From contig JBCCQA010000020.1 in assembly GCA_039024635.1 (NCBI GenBank), positions 44,619-108,618 on the forward strand: a DNA stretch of 64,000 nucleotides. Direction: 5' to 3'. This DNA comes from Kuafuiihalomonas sp039024635. Its GTDB lineage: Bacteria; Myxococcota; Kuafuiibacteriia; Kuafuiibacteriales; Kuafuiibacteriaceae. The position numbers were made by a program, and so were the translations under genes. The notes beneath the pieces were generated by a model. That model was given only the letters and a program-made list of their open reading frames with translations. It made no database searches and was not told where the DNA came from. Below, in pieces: positions 35,114-43,580 of this stretch (the stretch's first letter is position 1; the number at the start of each line of letters is the position of its first letter).

Positions 35114-35955
35114 CGTCCGTCCTGTCTCTGCTCGCCCTCGGCCTGGGCCTGGGCCAAGCCGAACCCGCGCTGCCCGAGCTCCGCCGGGCCGTCACCGACG
35201 AGGGGAGGATGCTGTCCGCCTCCCAGGCCTCGGCCCTGGAGCGACGACTCCGCGCCTACCGTGATCAAACCGGTCATGCTTTCGCTTTGGTGACCATCCC
35301 TAGCCTCGAAGGCCTTCCGATCGAAGACTATTCGATCAGGCTGGCCGAGAAGTGGAAGCTGGGCGATGCGGACCGCGACGACGGTCTCCTGATGGTGATC
35401 GCGAAGGCCGACCGCAAGATCCGGATCGAAGTCGGCTACGGTCTAGAGGGGGCTATCCCAGACGCGATCGCCAAGCGGGTGATCTCGGACGTCATGGCGC
35501 CGTACTTTCGCCAGAACCAGGCCGGCATCGGCATCATGGCCGGCTTCGAACAGCTCATGCGAGCGGCCGAGGGCGAAGCGGTGGCCCCGGCCCCGGCCCC
35601 AACTCGCCGACGCTCCGTGGACCGACGCGGCCCCCAAAATCCAGCCGTCGGCGTCATCTTCCTCGTCATCCTCGCCCTCGGCTTTCTTTTCCGTCGACTC
35701 CTGCCCGCGGTCTTCTTGGCCATCATGGGCCTGCAGGCCTTCGGTTTTCCGGGCCTGGTCGGTGGTGCCCTGATCGGGGGGGTATTGGGGCTGATGAGCG
35801 GCGGAGGAGGCGGTGGCTGGGGCGGGCCCTTCATGGGCGGCTACTACGGCGGCGGCTTCGGTGGAGGCGGCTTTGGAGGCGGTGGATTCGGAGGGGGCGG
35901 CTTCGGTGGAGGCGGCGGCGGCTTTGGCGGCGGCGGCGCTTCGGGAGATTGGTGA
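35110..35955 (+). CDS. TPM domain protein with Gly/Phe-rich tail (YgcG-like)
   Basis: A 281-residue protein with signal peptide (SVLSLLALGLGLGQA), a TPM domain (TDEGRMLSASQASALERRLR to EVGYGLEGAIPDAIAKRV), a helical region, a transmembrane pair (VGVIFLVILALGFLFRRLLPA, VFLAIMGLQAFGFPG) and a striking tail of GGFGGGG repeats. The start TTG overlaps the lemA stop. TPM proteins are linked to membrane protein quality or phosphatase-like activity, unproven. The stop overlaps the next start (TGATG). Confidence 0.88.
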   Translation: MTSVLSLLALGLGLGQAEPALPELRRAVTDEGRMLSASQASALERRLRAYRDQTGHAFALVTIPSLEGLPIEDYSIRLAEKWKLGDADRDDGLLMVIAKADRKIRIEVGYGLEGAIPDAIAKRVISDVMAPYFRQNQAGIGIMAGFEQLMRAAEGEAVAPAPAPTRRRSVDRRGPQNPAVGVIFLVILALGFLFRRLLPAVFLAIMGLQAFGFPGLVGGALIGGVLGLMSGGGGGGWGGPFMGGYYGGGFGGGGFGGGGFGGGGFGGGGGGFGGGGASGDW

Positions 35956-36569
35956 TGCTGAGCGAAGGCGAGCAGAAGCGAGTGTCCGAGGCCGTGGCCG
36001 CGGTGGAAGAACGGACGGCGGGCGAGATCGTCGTCCAGGTGGTCGCGGCCAGCGATGCCTATGCGGGGCCTAGACTTTGGGCTGCCGTGCTTGCAGGGGC
36101 GGGCCTGGCCGAGGCCGTCCTCCTTTTGGTCCCGTCACTCTCCAGTCAATACGACCTGCTCATCGCGGCTGCGGCCTCCTTGTCATTGTGGTGGGTGAGC
36201 GCCTGGCCGTCCGTGTTGCGCTTCGTCGTGAGCAGGGAGCAGCGAGCGACGGCTGTTCATCGCCGGGCCAAGGAGGCCTTCTTGGACGCTGCGGTCTTCC
36301 GGACCCGGGACCGAAGCGGGGTCCTGATCCTGGTCTCCATGCTCGAGCACAAGGTGGAGATCCTGGCCGACGACGGAATCCACGCCCGGATGGGCGTGGA
36401 CGGTTGGACCCAGCACGTGCGCAGCATCGTGGAAGGGGTCCGAAGCGGATCCCTGACGGCGGGGCTCGAAAAGGCCATCGCCGGCATCGGAGAAGAGCTG
36501 GCTGCCGCTTTCCCCCCTCGTCCCGACGACGTCGACGAGTTGCCCAACGCTCCCATCGTCGACACCTAG
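35955..36569 (+). CDS. Second TPM domain membrane protein
   Basis: A 204-residue TPM protein with two helices near residues 45-85 and the TPM core (SGVLILVSMLEHKVEILADDGIHARMG, VRSGSLTAGLEKAIAGIGEEL). It lacks the signal and glycine tail of its neighbour and its N-terminus is cytoplasmic-looking (SEGEQKRVSEAVAAVEERTAGEIVVQV). ATG 35955 overlaps the upstream stop. LemA-TPM-TPM is a conserved order. Confidence 0.85.
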   Translation: MLSEGEQKRVSEAVAAVEERTAGEIVVQVVAASDAYAGPRLWAAVLAGAGLAEAVLLLVPSLSSQYDLLIAAAASLSLWWVSAWPSVLRFVVSREQRATAVHRRAKEAFLDAAVFRTRDRSGVLILVSMLEHKVEILADDGIHARMGVDGWTQHVRSIVEGVRSGSLTAGLEKAIAGIGEELAAAFPPRPDDVDELPNAPIVDT

Positions 36570-36615
36570 TGCGGCCTTGTCCATGATGGGTCCGTGGGTC
36601 TAGACCCGGGGACCC

Positions 36616-37956
36616 ATGGCGATGGAGTTCAACTTCGACGGTCTCGTGGGTCCCTCTCACAACTACGGGGGCCTGTCCTTCGGGAACATCGCGTCCCAGG
36701 CCAGCGAGGGCCAGCTGTCCAGACCCAAGGAGGCCGCGCTGCAGGGTCTGGCCAAGATGCGCTTGCTCCACGAGCTCGGCGTTCCGCAGGCCGTCATACC
36801 GCCCCACATGCGCCCTGACTTGGGGCTCGCTCGCCGTATCGGTTTTTCCGGAAGCGAGGGCAGGCTCCTTGCCACCCTGGCGGCGGAGGCGCCTCTCGTA
36901 CTAGCCGCCTGCTACTCGGCCTCCGCGATGTGGACCGCCAACGCCGCCACCGTCTCGGCCAGCGCCGACACCCGAGACGGCCGGGTCCATTTCACCCCTG
37001 CCAACCTGCAGAACAAGGTCCATCGTTCGATTGAGCCGCCCACCACCCGCCGAATCCTGAAGGCCATCTTCGCGGACGAGGAACGCTTTGCCCACCATGA
37101 GCCGCTGCCGGGAACGGCCGCGCTCGGGGACGAGGGGGCCGCCAACCACACCCGTTTTGCCAAGGACCACGACGTGCCAGGTCTCGAGCTCTTCGTCTAC
37201 GGCGAGAGCGCCGCCAACCCTTTCGGCCCCCGACCCAAGGTCTTTCCGGCTCGGCAAACCAAAGAGGCCTGCGAGGCCATCGTCCGCCTACACGGCCTCA
37301 CGCCTTCCGGTCGCCTCATCCTTCAGCAGTCGCCCGAGGTCATCGACCAAGGCGTATTCCACAACGACGTCATCGCGGTCGGTCACCTGCAGACCCTTTT
37401 TGCCCACGAGAAGGCCTTCGAAGACTCCAAGGATCTCGATCGTCTCCGTCGGGCGGTTTCGAAGGCCTGTGGCTTCGAACTGAAGGCCATCGTCGTTCGC
37501 GAAGAGGACGTCCCGGTCGCGGACGCGGTGAGCTCATACATCTTCAACAGCCAGCTGGTGAGGACAGGGTCCGACAGGCTCGCGCTCATTGCGCCCATGG
37601 AGTGTAAAGAGAATGAGCGGGTCCACCGCCATCTCGAAGCGGTCGTCGCCGGTCCAGGCGGCTTCGACGAAGTGCACTACGTCGAGCTTCGGCAGAGCAT
37701 GCAGGGCGGTGGGGGACCGGCTTGCCTTCGTCTCCGTGTTCCCATGTCCGAGGTCGAGGCCCAAGCTTTCGCGCCCGGGGTGCGATTCGGTCCTGAGCTC
37801 CATGCACGTCTACAGACCTGGGTCGAAGCCCACTACGTCGAAGTGCTCTCGCCTCGGGACCTGGCCGATCCTGCCTTCGTCGAGGGCTGCCGTGTCGCGC
37901 TGGACGAGCTGACCGGAATCTTGGGCCTCGGCGCCATCTATCCCTTTCAGCTCTGA
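36616..37956 (+). CDS. astB: N-succinylarginine dihydrolase
   Basis: AstB (446 residues) converts N2-succinylarginine to N2-succinylornithine, ammonia and CO2 in the arginine succinyltransferase route. Visible signatures are FDGLVGPSHNYGGLSFGN (residues 7-24), SASAMWTANAA, HFTPANLQNKVHRS, FHNDVIAVGH with the catalytic His, and QGGGGPACLRLRV with the catalytic Cys. No astA, astC, astD or astE is adjacent, so the rest of the pathway, if present, is elsewhere. Cytoplasmic. Confidence 0.93.
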   Translation: MAMEFNFDGLVGPSHNYGGLSFGNIASQASEGQLSRPKEAALQGLAKMRLLHELGVPQAVIPPHMRPDLGLARRIGFSGSEGRLLATLAAEAPLVLAACYSASAMWTANAATVSASADTRDGRVHFTPANLQNKVHRSIEPPTTRRILKAIFADEERFAHHEPLPGTAALGDEGAANHTRFAKDHDVPGLELFVYGESAANPFGPRPKVFPARQTKEACEAIVRLHGLTPSGRLILQQSPEVIDQGVFHNDVIAVGHLQTLFAHEKAFEDSKDLDRLRRAVSKACGFELKAIVVREEDVPVADAVSSYIFNSQLVRTGSDRLALIAPMECKENERVHRHLEAVVAGPGGFDEVHYVELRQSMQGGGGPACLRLRVPMSEVEAQAFAPGVRFGPELHARLQTWVEAHYVEVLSPRDLADPAFVEGCRVALDELTGILGLGAIYPFQL

Positions 37957-38009
37957 AGCTGACCCTTCCTAAGGCCGATCTCCGTGGGGTAGCCTCCGGC
38001 CGTCAGTCG

Positions 38010-39191
38010 GTGGGATCCTCTCGAAGCATCTTCTTGCTGGACGGCGACGAGGGATCGCGCCGCCTCCTGGCCGCCGCGTTGCGGAGCTCGGGCCTGAGGG
38101 TCCAAGAAGCGGGCGATCCGCTCGGTCTTGGTGACGCGATGGCCGATCCCCGCTGGGCCGCCGTGGTGTGGGACCCGGCGAGCACGCCGTGGCTCGCCCT
38201 GGCCTTGGGGCTTCGAGGCCTCAGGGAGCGGGCCCCCAAAGCCCGTATCTTCGTTCTCGCCGACGGTCCCGAGGCGGTGGCGGCCGCCCGTGCCGGGGCC
38301 GACTCGATCGTTCCCAAGAGCCTCGAGACCTTCGGTGCTCTCATCGACATGATCGCCGGGGGCGACCCCCAGGCGTCCTTCGTGCCCCGCGCCCCTTCGA
38401 AGTTCGGGTCTTCGTCCTTGGCCGAGATCCGGCCCGATCGGGGTCCTGGGGATCAAGAAGAGCCCAGTCCGACCCGGGTGGAGAGAACGCCTGCGCCCGC
38501 CTCGGGACCGCCCAGCCCCACTTTGGTTGCGGAGCCGGCAATGGACAAGGCAGCCCTGGTCCATGATCTAAAGGAACCCTTGCGCACCATTCGACTCCTC
38601 CTCGAGCGCTGCGACCGTCGTTTCCGAGACGACCTTCCTCAGGAAGCCCGAGCCCTAATCCAGTGGGCCCAGCGATCGGCCGAGCAGCTGTCCATCGACC
38701 TGGACGTTCTGGAACAGGGCGGTGCACCCACCAGCTCGACCGATGTGAATGAAGTGTTAAGTGAAGCGCTGCGGAACTTGGAGGCGCTTCTGGAGGACAG
38801 CGGTGGACGGGTCACTCACGACGTGCTCCCTCCGGTTCGCGCGTCGCGCTCCGTCGTGCGGCGCATATTTGAAAACCTCCTCGGCAACGCGCTCCGTTAT
38901 CCAGGGGCCACGGGGCCCGAGGTCCACGTCGCAGCCCAGGTCCTGCGGGGGGAAGGGCTCTTCAGCGTTCGCGACAACGGGCCGGGGATTCCGGATAGTC
39001 TGCGCCGGACCATCTTCGAGCCCGGCGTGAAAGGTGACACGGGCGGAACCGGGATGGGGCTCCACTTGGTCCGGACGCTCGTCGCCCGGGCAGGCGGCGA
39101 AGTGTGGTTCGACACTGTGGTGGGCCAAGGTACGACCTTCTTCTTCACCCTGCCGCTGGCCGAGAGAGGAGGGGAGGCCGAGCGGGCCTGA
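38010..39191 (+). CDS. Receiver domain / histidine kinase hybrid
   Basis: A 393-residue soluble sensor kinase without membrane helices. Residues 5-120 are a receiver with DGDE acidic residues, candidate phospho-Asp in VVWDPAST and Lys in VPKSL. An alanine/proline-rich linker follows. HDLKEPLRTI (His near residue 186) is the dimerisation/phospho-accepting site; ENLLGNALRY (N box), DNGPGIP (G1) and GTGMGLHLV (G2) form the ATPase domain. An output regulator is needed; the c-di-GMP gene 24 bases downstream is the obvious partner. GTG 38010 is the assumed start; other GTG/TTG codons are close. Confidence 0.85.
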   Translation: MGSSRSIFLLDGDEGSRRLLAAALRSSGLRVQEAGDPLGLGDAMADPRWAAVVWDPASTPWLALALGLRGLRERAPKARIFVLADGPEAVAAARAGADSIVPKSLETFGALIDMIAGGDPQASFVPRAPSKFGSSSLAEIRPDRGPGDQEEPSPTRVERTPAPASGPPSPTLVAEPAMDKAALVHDLKEPLRTIRLLLERCDRRFRDDLPQEARALIQWAQRSAEQLSIDLDVLEQGGAPTSSTDVNEVLSEALRNLEALLEDSGGRVTHDVLPPVRASRSVVRRIFENLLGNALRYPGATGPEVHVAAQVLRGEGLFSVRDNGPGIPDSLRRTIFEPGVKGDTGGTGMGLHLVRTLVARAGGEVWFDTVVGQGTTFFFTLPLAERGGEAERA

Positions 39192-39215
39192 AAGCGGCGG
39201 GACCAAGACGGAAAT

Positions 39216-41339
39216 TTGACGGTGGGATCCGATGCGCCGACAGTGCCGATGTCGGTGTTGACGCCACCTCGCAACATCCTCCTCCTCGAGGACTCAGACT
39301 CTGACGCGGCCCACGTCCAGGAGCTCCTGGAGGGCCTGTCCATCCAGCGTGCGTCCACCCTGGAGCAAGCCCTCCTGCTGGCCGGCCAGGGTGACTTCGA
39401 CCTTGCTCTCCTGGACCTCCACGTTCCGGACGCCCAGGGCCATCAGGCGCTCCTGGCCTTCAAACGCTTCCATCCCGACATTCCCGTCGTCGTGATGTCC
39501 GGCACCGCCGCCGTCGAGACGGCGGTGCGAGCGGTGGAGCAGGGCGCGCAGGACTACCTAGTCAAGGGCCGGCTGGATCGCGAGCTGATCCGCCGCTCCA
39601 TCCGCCACGCCCGCTCGCGCCACGAGCTCGCCCGTCGCTTGGTGGAGAGTGAGCGACGCTACGCCTTGGCCATGGAGGGCGCCTACGACGGACTGTGGGA
39701 ATGGGACCTTGTCGAAGGCAGCCTCTTCGTATCCCGACGCTGGAAGTCGATGCTCGGGCACGAAGAGGACGCCGAGTTCAGCCACCCGGCCGACTGGATG
39801 GGACGGATTCACCCCGTCGACCTGCCCGAGGTCGAGCGCGCCATTCAGTCCCATCTCGATGGCGGCGTTCCCCACATCCACGTCGAACACCGCGTCCGCA
39901 CCCGGGACGGGGCTCTGTTGTGGGTGCTGACTCGGGGTGTAGCCCAGCGCAGCCCCGCGGGCCGGCCGCTCCGAGTGGCGGGCTCGATGAGCGACATCTC
40001 TCGCTTCAAGCAGGCCGAGGCCCGGCTTCGTCACGAAGCGACTCACGACCGACTGACCGGCCTTCCAAATCGGGCCCTGCTCATCGACCGCCTCCAATTC
40101 TGCATTCAGAAGCGCCGCCGACAGAGCAGCTTTGCCGTGCTCTTCATCGATCTCGACCGCTTCAAGATGGTCAACGACACCATGGGCCACGCCGTCGGCG
40201 ACGAGTTTCTACGGACCTTTGTTCGGCGGATCAGGCCTTTGGTTCGTCCGTCCGACACCTTCGCCCGGCTGGGCGGAGACGAATTCTGCCTGCTCCTGGA
40301 GGACACCCACGGCAGCGAGGATCCAGAAAGAGTGGCGGATCGCATTCACGCCGCCCTCCAAGAGCCGCTGGAGGTCGCGCGAAAGTCGCTCTTCGCTTCG
40401 GCGAGCATCGGCGTCGCGGACTCCAGTCAGAACTACCAGCGTCCCGAGGACATGATCCGGGACGCCGACATTGCGATGTATCGCGCCAAGGCCAAACGAA
40501 GCGGGAGCAAGCGAGCCGAAACTGCGGCCCACGGCGCCTTGGTGGAGCGTTTCGAGCTCGAGAACGAGCTTCGCTTCGCCCTGGACCGGGGGGAGATGTT
40601 CATCGCCTACCAACCCATCGTGGGCTTGGAAAGCCAGACGGTTCGAGGCTACGAGGCCCTTCTTCGCTGGCGTTCTCCTCGGCGGGGCGTGGTCAAGCCC
40701 GAGACCTTCATCCCCATCGCCAAAGAGATGGGGATACTGGGACACTTGGGACGCTGGACGCTGGGCGAGGCCTGCACGCAGATCGCTTCACTCGGCCGGA
40801 CAACCGGCACGCGCCCGACCGTCAGCGTCAACCTATCGCCTTTGGAGCTGCTCGAGCAGGACCTGGTTGGCTGGCTCGAGAGCCTGCTCGAGCGGAGCGC
40901 GCTACCGCCGGAATGCCTTATCCTAGAGGTGACCGAGGACGTGCTTCTGGAGCAAACCTCCCGAGCCTTCCAGGCCTTCGCTGAGCTGAAGCGAACCGGC
41001 ATTTCCATCGACCTCGACGACTTTGGCACCGGGTTCAGCTCCCTAAGCCATCTTCGCCAGTTCCCGGTCGACCGACTGAAGGTCGACAAGTCCTTCGTCC
41101 AGAACATCCAGACTCGGAAAGAGGATAGAGAGATCGTGCGGGCTATCGTGGCCCTGGGTCGGACCCTGGGAAAGCAGGTCGTGGCGGAAGGCATCGAGAC
41201 CCAAAGCCAGCTCGCGGTGGTGCGTTCGATCGGCTGCGACTTCGGTCAGGGTTGGTACTTCGGTCACCCCGGGCCGCTTCCTCATCAGGATACGACCAGC
41301 GTCGACGTTCCGGTCATCGCCTTTGGCTCGAAGGGCTGA
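39216..41339 (+). CDS. Receiver-PAS-GGDEF-EAL cyclic-di-GMP protein
   Basis: A 707-residue protein with an N-terminal receiver (LLLEDSDSDAAH, phospho-Asp in LALLDLHVP, Lys in YLVKG), a PAS domain (about 140-265), a GGDEF diguanylate cyclase domain with intact GGDEF (about 353) and an EAL phosphodiesterase domain with EALLRW (about 478) and DDFGTG. Both catalytic domains look active, so it may act as either enzyme, controlled by phosphorylation. It immediately follows the histidine kinase, suggesting a phosphorelay to c-di-GMP. The start is uncertain: TTG 39216 or ATG 39249. Confidence 0.9.
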   Translation: MTVGSDAPTVPMSVLTPPRNILLLEDSDSDAAHVQELLEGLSIQRASTLEQALLLAGQGDFDLALLDLHVPDAQGHQALLAFKRFHPDIPVVVMSGTAAVETAVRAVEQGAQDYLVKGRLDRELIRRSIRHARSRHELARRLVESERRYALAMEGAYDGLWEWDLVEGSLFVSRRWKSMLGHEEDAEFSHPADWMGRIHPVDLPEVERAIQSHLDGGVPHIHVEHRVRTRDGALLWVLTRGVAQRSPAGRPLRVAGSMSDISRFKQAEARLRHEATHDRLTGLPNRALLIDRLQFCIQKRRRQSSFAVLFIDLDRFKMVNDTMGHAVGDEFLRTFVRRIRPLVRPSDTFARLGGDEFCLLLEDTHGSEDPERVADRIHAALQEPLEVARKSLFASASIGVADSSQNYQRPEDMIRDADIAMYRAKAKRSGSKRAETAAHGALVERFELENELRFALDRGEMFIAYQPIVGLESQTVRGYEALLRWRSPRRGVVKPETFIPIAKEMGILGHLGRWTLGEACTQIASLGRTTGTRPTVSVNLSPLELLEQDLVGWLESLLERSALPPECLILEVTEDVLLEQTSRAFQAFAELKRTGISIDLDDFGTGFSSLSHLRQFPVDRLKVDKSFVQNIQTRKEDREIVRAIVALGRTLGKQVVAEGIETQSQLAVVRSIGCDFGQGWYFGHPGPLPHQDTTSVDVPVIAFGSKG

Positions 41340-41342
41340 GGT

Positions 41343-41642
41343 TCAGCGTTCTCTGGTGGGCGACAGATGGCCCTCCGCGCTGGGGTCGAGGGCGACCTGG
41401 CCGCGCATCGACTCGGTTCGGGCATGAGCCCTTTCCGCGGCGCGGCGTAGGGCCCGTACCTGGTCCCGCACCACGGGGCGGGCGGCTCGCTCGCTCAAGC
41501 GACCCAAGATCACGGCGCCCATCCAAACCACGAGCGCTGGTCCCAAAAAGAGCGGAAGCTCCAGCAGCTGGATCCGTCCGAGCCCCCACGCCATGAACCC
41601 TTGGGCGAGGGACAGGCCGATGAGCAGTCGGAACGGGTCCAT
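41343..41642 (-). CDS. Small membrane protein, unknown
   Basis: A 99-residue protein with two hydrophobic stretches (LLIGLSLAQGFMAWGLG, LELPLFLGPALVVWMGAVILG) and a basic, helical C-terminal half (RAARPVVRDQVRALRRAAERAHARTES) ending SPTRER. No family is recognised. It runs convergent to the c-di-GMP gene with three bases between stops and divergent to the MacA-like gene. Confidence 0.5.
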   Translation of the reverse strand: MDPFRLLIGLSLAQGFMAWGLGRIQLLELPLFLGPALVVWMGAVILGRLSERAARPVVRDQVRALRRAAERAHARTESMRGQVALDPSAEGHLSPTRER

Positions 41643-41709
41643 GACGCGAAGGCTATCACGCTCCGAGATCTCGCTTGCCACTGCTCGGCGCCGGTCTAAG
41701 CTCCGGACG

Positions 41710-42840
41710 ATGGGAATCCCCAGCGGACGAGGGGGCGCTTTGGCCCTCTGTCTGGCGGCCTGCTCGTCCGGGACCGCGCCGCGCTATCGGACGGCCGAGG
41801 TCGTCGAGCGGGACCTCGTGGCGACCATCGAGTCTACAGGTCGGCTCCGGGCCCAGGGGAGGCGAGACTTACCAGCGCCGATTTCGGGCCTGGTCACCGA
41901 ACTGTCGGTGGCGCCCGGCGACCGGGTCGAGGCGGGGGCTGTGCTCTTGGCCTTGAGCTCCGAGGAGGGGGCCCAGGCCCTGAACCAGGCCAGAGCCGAG
42001 GCCTCCGCCGCGGAAGGTCGGCTCCGACGGGTCCAAGTCCAGCTTGCCCAGGCTCGTCGCTCCCTGGACCGGACCCAGGCCTTGTTCGAGCAGGGTCAGC
42101 GCTCGGCCCAAGTCCTGGAGGCCGTTCGAGCCGAGGTCGCCAGCGCCGAGGCGAACACCGGGATCTTGACCGCCGAGCGAGAGGCGGCCCGGGCCCACCT
42201 GGAGGCCGCACAGGACGGTTCGCGCGCCGCCCTCCGTGCGCCCGGCCCCGGGGTCGTCTTGCGGGTCGACGTGGAGTCCGGCCAGCGGGTCCAGGCCGGA
42301 GGTCCACCGATCGTGGTCCTGAGCGCCGACCTCGCGACCCTTCACTTGGCCGCTACCGTCAGCGAGTCCGACGTGGGACGGGTCGAGGCCGGCGGCCGCG
42401 TCCGTTTCGAGGTGCCAGCCTTTCCGGAAGAGCGTTTCCTGGGGGTGGTTCGGAACGTCGGCCTCCTTGGCAGCGAAGAACAGGGGGTTGTCGCCTATCA
42501 GGTCGAAGTCGAAGCGGACAATCCGGAGGGCCGTCTTCGTCCGGGCATGAGCGCCGCCGTTTGGTTCGAAGTGGCCCGAGCCGATGGCGCCCTCGTCGTG
42601 CCCGAAGCCGCCCTCCGATTTCGGCCCCTTGGGGTAGAAATCGAAGAGGAGGCGCGTCGAAGCGAAGTCTTCGTGATCGCCGAGGGAGAGCTCCGGTCGG
42701 TGCCCGTCGTGGGCGGCCTCAGTGACGGGGCCTGGGTGGCGGTCAAGGGTGGACTGAAGGCCGGCGATGAAGTGGTGCTCGGCGTCGAGAACGAATCCGC
42801 TTCCAAAGAGGGGGGTTTGAGTCTTGGGGGTCGAAGGTGA
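41710..42840 (+). CDS. MacA-like periplasmic adaptor lipoprotein
   Basis: A 376-residue HlyD-family adaptor, here a lipoprotein (signal ending LCLAAC). Lipoyl half LPAPISGLVTELSVAPGDRVEAGA, an alpha hairpin rich in Ala/Arg/Gln (about residues 95-180), the second lipoyl half (RAPGPGVVLRVDVESGQRVQAGG) and a barrel follow. The next genes encode an ABC ATPase and a TolC-like protein, so this is an ABC-type rather than RND adaptor. The last codons overlap the next start (GTGA at 42837-42840). Confidence 0.85.
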   Translation: MGIPSGRGGALALCLAACSSGTAPRYRTAEVVERDLVATIESTGRLRAQGRRDLPAPISGLVTELSVAPGDRVEAGAVLLALSSEEGAQALNQARAEASAAEGRLRRVQVQLAQARRSLDRTQALFEQGQRSAQVLEAVRAEVASAEANTGILTAEREAARAHLEAAQDGSRAALRAPGPGVVLRVDVESGQRVQAGGPPIVVLSADLATLHLAATVSESDVGRVEAGGRVRFEVPAFPEERFLGVVRNVGLLGSEEQGVVAYQVEVEADNPEGRLRPGMSAAVWFEVARADGALVVPEAALRFRPLGVEIEEEARRSEVFVIAEGELRSVPVVGGLSDGAWVAVKGGLKAGDEVVLGVENESASKEGGLSLGGRR

Positions 42841-43580
42841 GCCTGTCCGAGGCCTCTCCCGGCGCCCGCGCCGAACCCTGTTCTGATCCCCGTTCCGACG
42901 CGGTACGGGCGCGGAGCCTGACCAAGACTTACGGCCAGGGCGACGCCGAGCTGACCGTCCTCCACGGCATCGATCTCACCGTGAAACGCGGCGAGACCCT
43001 GGCCCTATGTGGTCCTTCCGGCTCGGGCAAGTCGACCCTTCTCAACCTCATCGGCTGTCTGGATCGCCCGAGCGGGGGACGGATCTGGGTCGCAGAGAAG
43101 GACGTGTCCTCCCTGGACCGGGTCGAGCAGGCGGCCATGCGTCTTCGGACCCTTGGGTTCATCTTTCAGAGCTTCAACCTTCTCTCCGATGCGACGGCTC
43201 TCGAGAACGTGATGATGCCCCTCGTCTACGCCGGCGTGGCAAGAAGCGAGCGTCGTTCGAGGGCCACCGAGGTCTTGGAGCGGGTTGGACTCTCCGAACG
43301 AAGCGATCACCTTCCGAGTCAGCTTTCCGGTGGGCAGAAGCAGCGGGTCGCCATCGCTCGGGCTTGCGTCACACGGCCCAAGATCCTCCTAGCCGATGAG
43401 CCCACGGGTGCCCTCGATACCAAGACCGGACGGGACGTCCTCGAGCTGCTGGACGAGCTTCATCGGCAAGACGAACTGACCATCATCATGGTCACCCACG
43501 ATGATGAGGTCGCTGCTTGGGCGCAGCGTCGGATCGATCTCCGAGACGGGGTCATCGTCGCCGGAGGCGCGGCGGCGTGA
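42837..43580 (+). CDS. ABC transporter ATP-binding protein, MacB/LolD type
   Basis: A 247-residue ATPase with Walker A GPSGSGKST (about residue 58), Q-loop FIFQSFNLL, signature LSGGQKQR (about 163) and Walker B ILLADEPTG (about 184), and the H-loop VTHD. Sequence and size fit the MacB/LolD/FtsE family, which pairs with a FtsX-type permease. No such permease is encoded next to it, and it carries no fused membrane domain. Start GTG overlaps the adaptor stop, and the stop overlaps the next GTG (GTGA). Confidence 0.9.
   Translation: MSLSEASPGARAEPCSDPRSDAVRARSLTKTYGQGDAELTVLHGIDLTVKRGETLALCGPSGSGKSTLLNLIGCLDRPSGGRIWVAEKDVSSLDRVEQAAMRLRTLGFIFQSFNLLSDATALENVMMPLVYAGVARSERRSRATEVLERVGLSERSDHLPSQLSGGQKQRVAIARACVTRPKILLADEPTGALDTKTGRDVLELLDELHRQDELTIIMVTHDDEVAAWAQRRIDLRDGVIVAGGAAA

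Noticed and set aside
38010..41339. A kinase-regulator fused signalling operon controlling the neighbouring MacA-like efflux genes
   Set aside because: There is a convergent small gene between them and no binding site is visible; the link is not supported.
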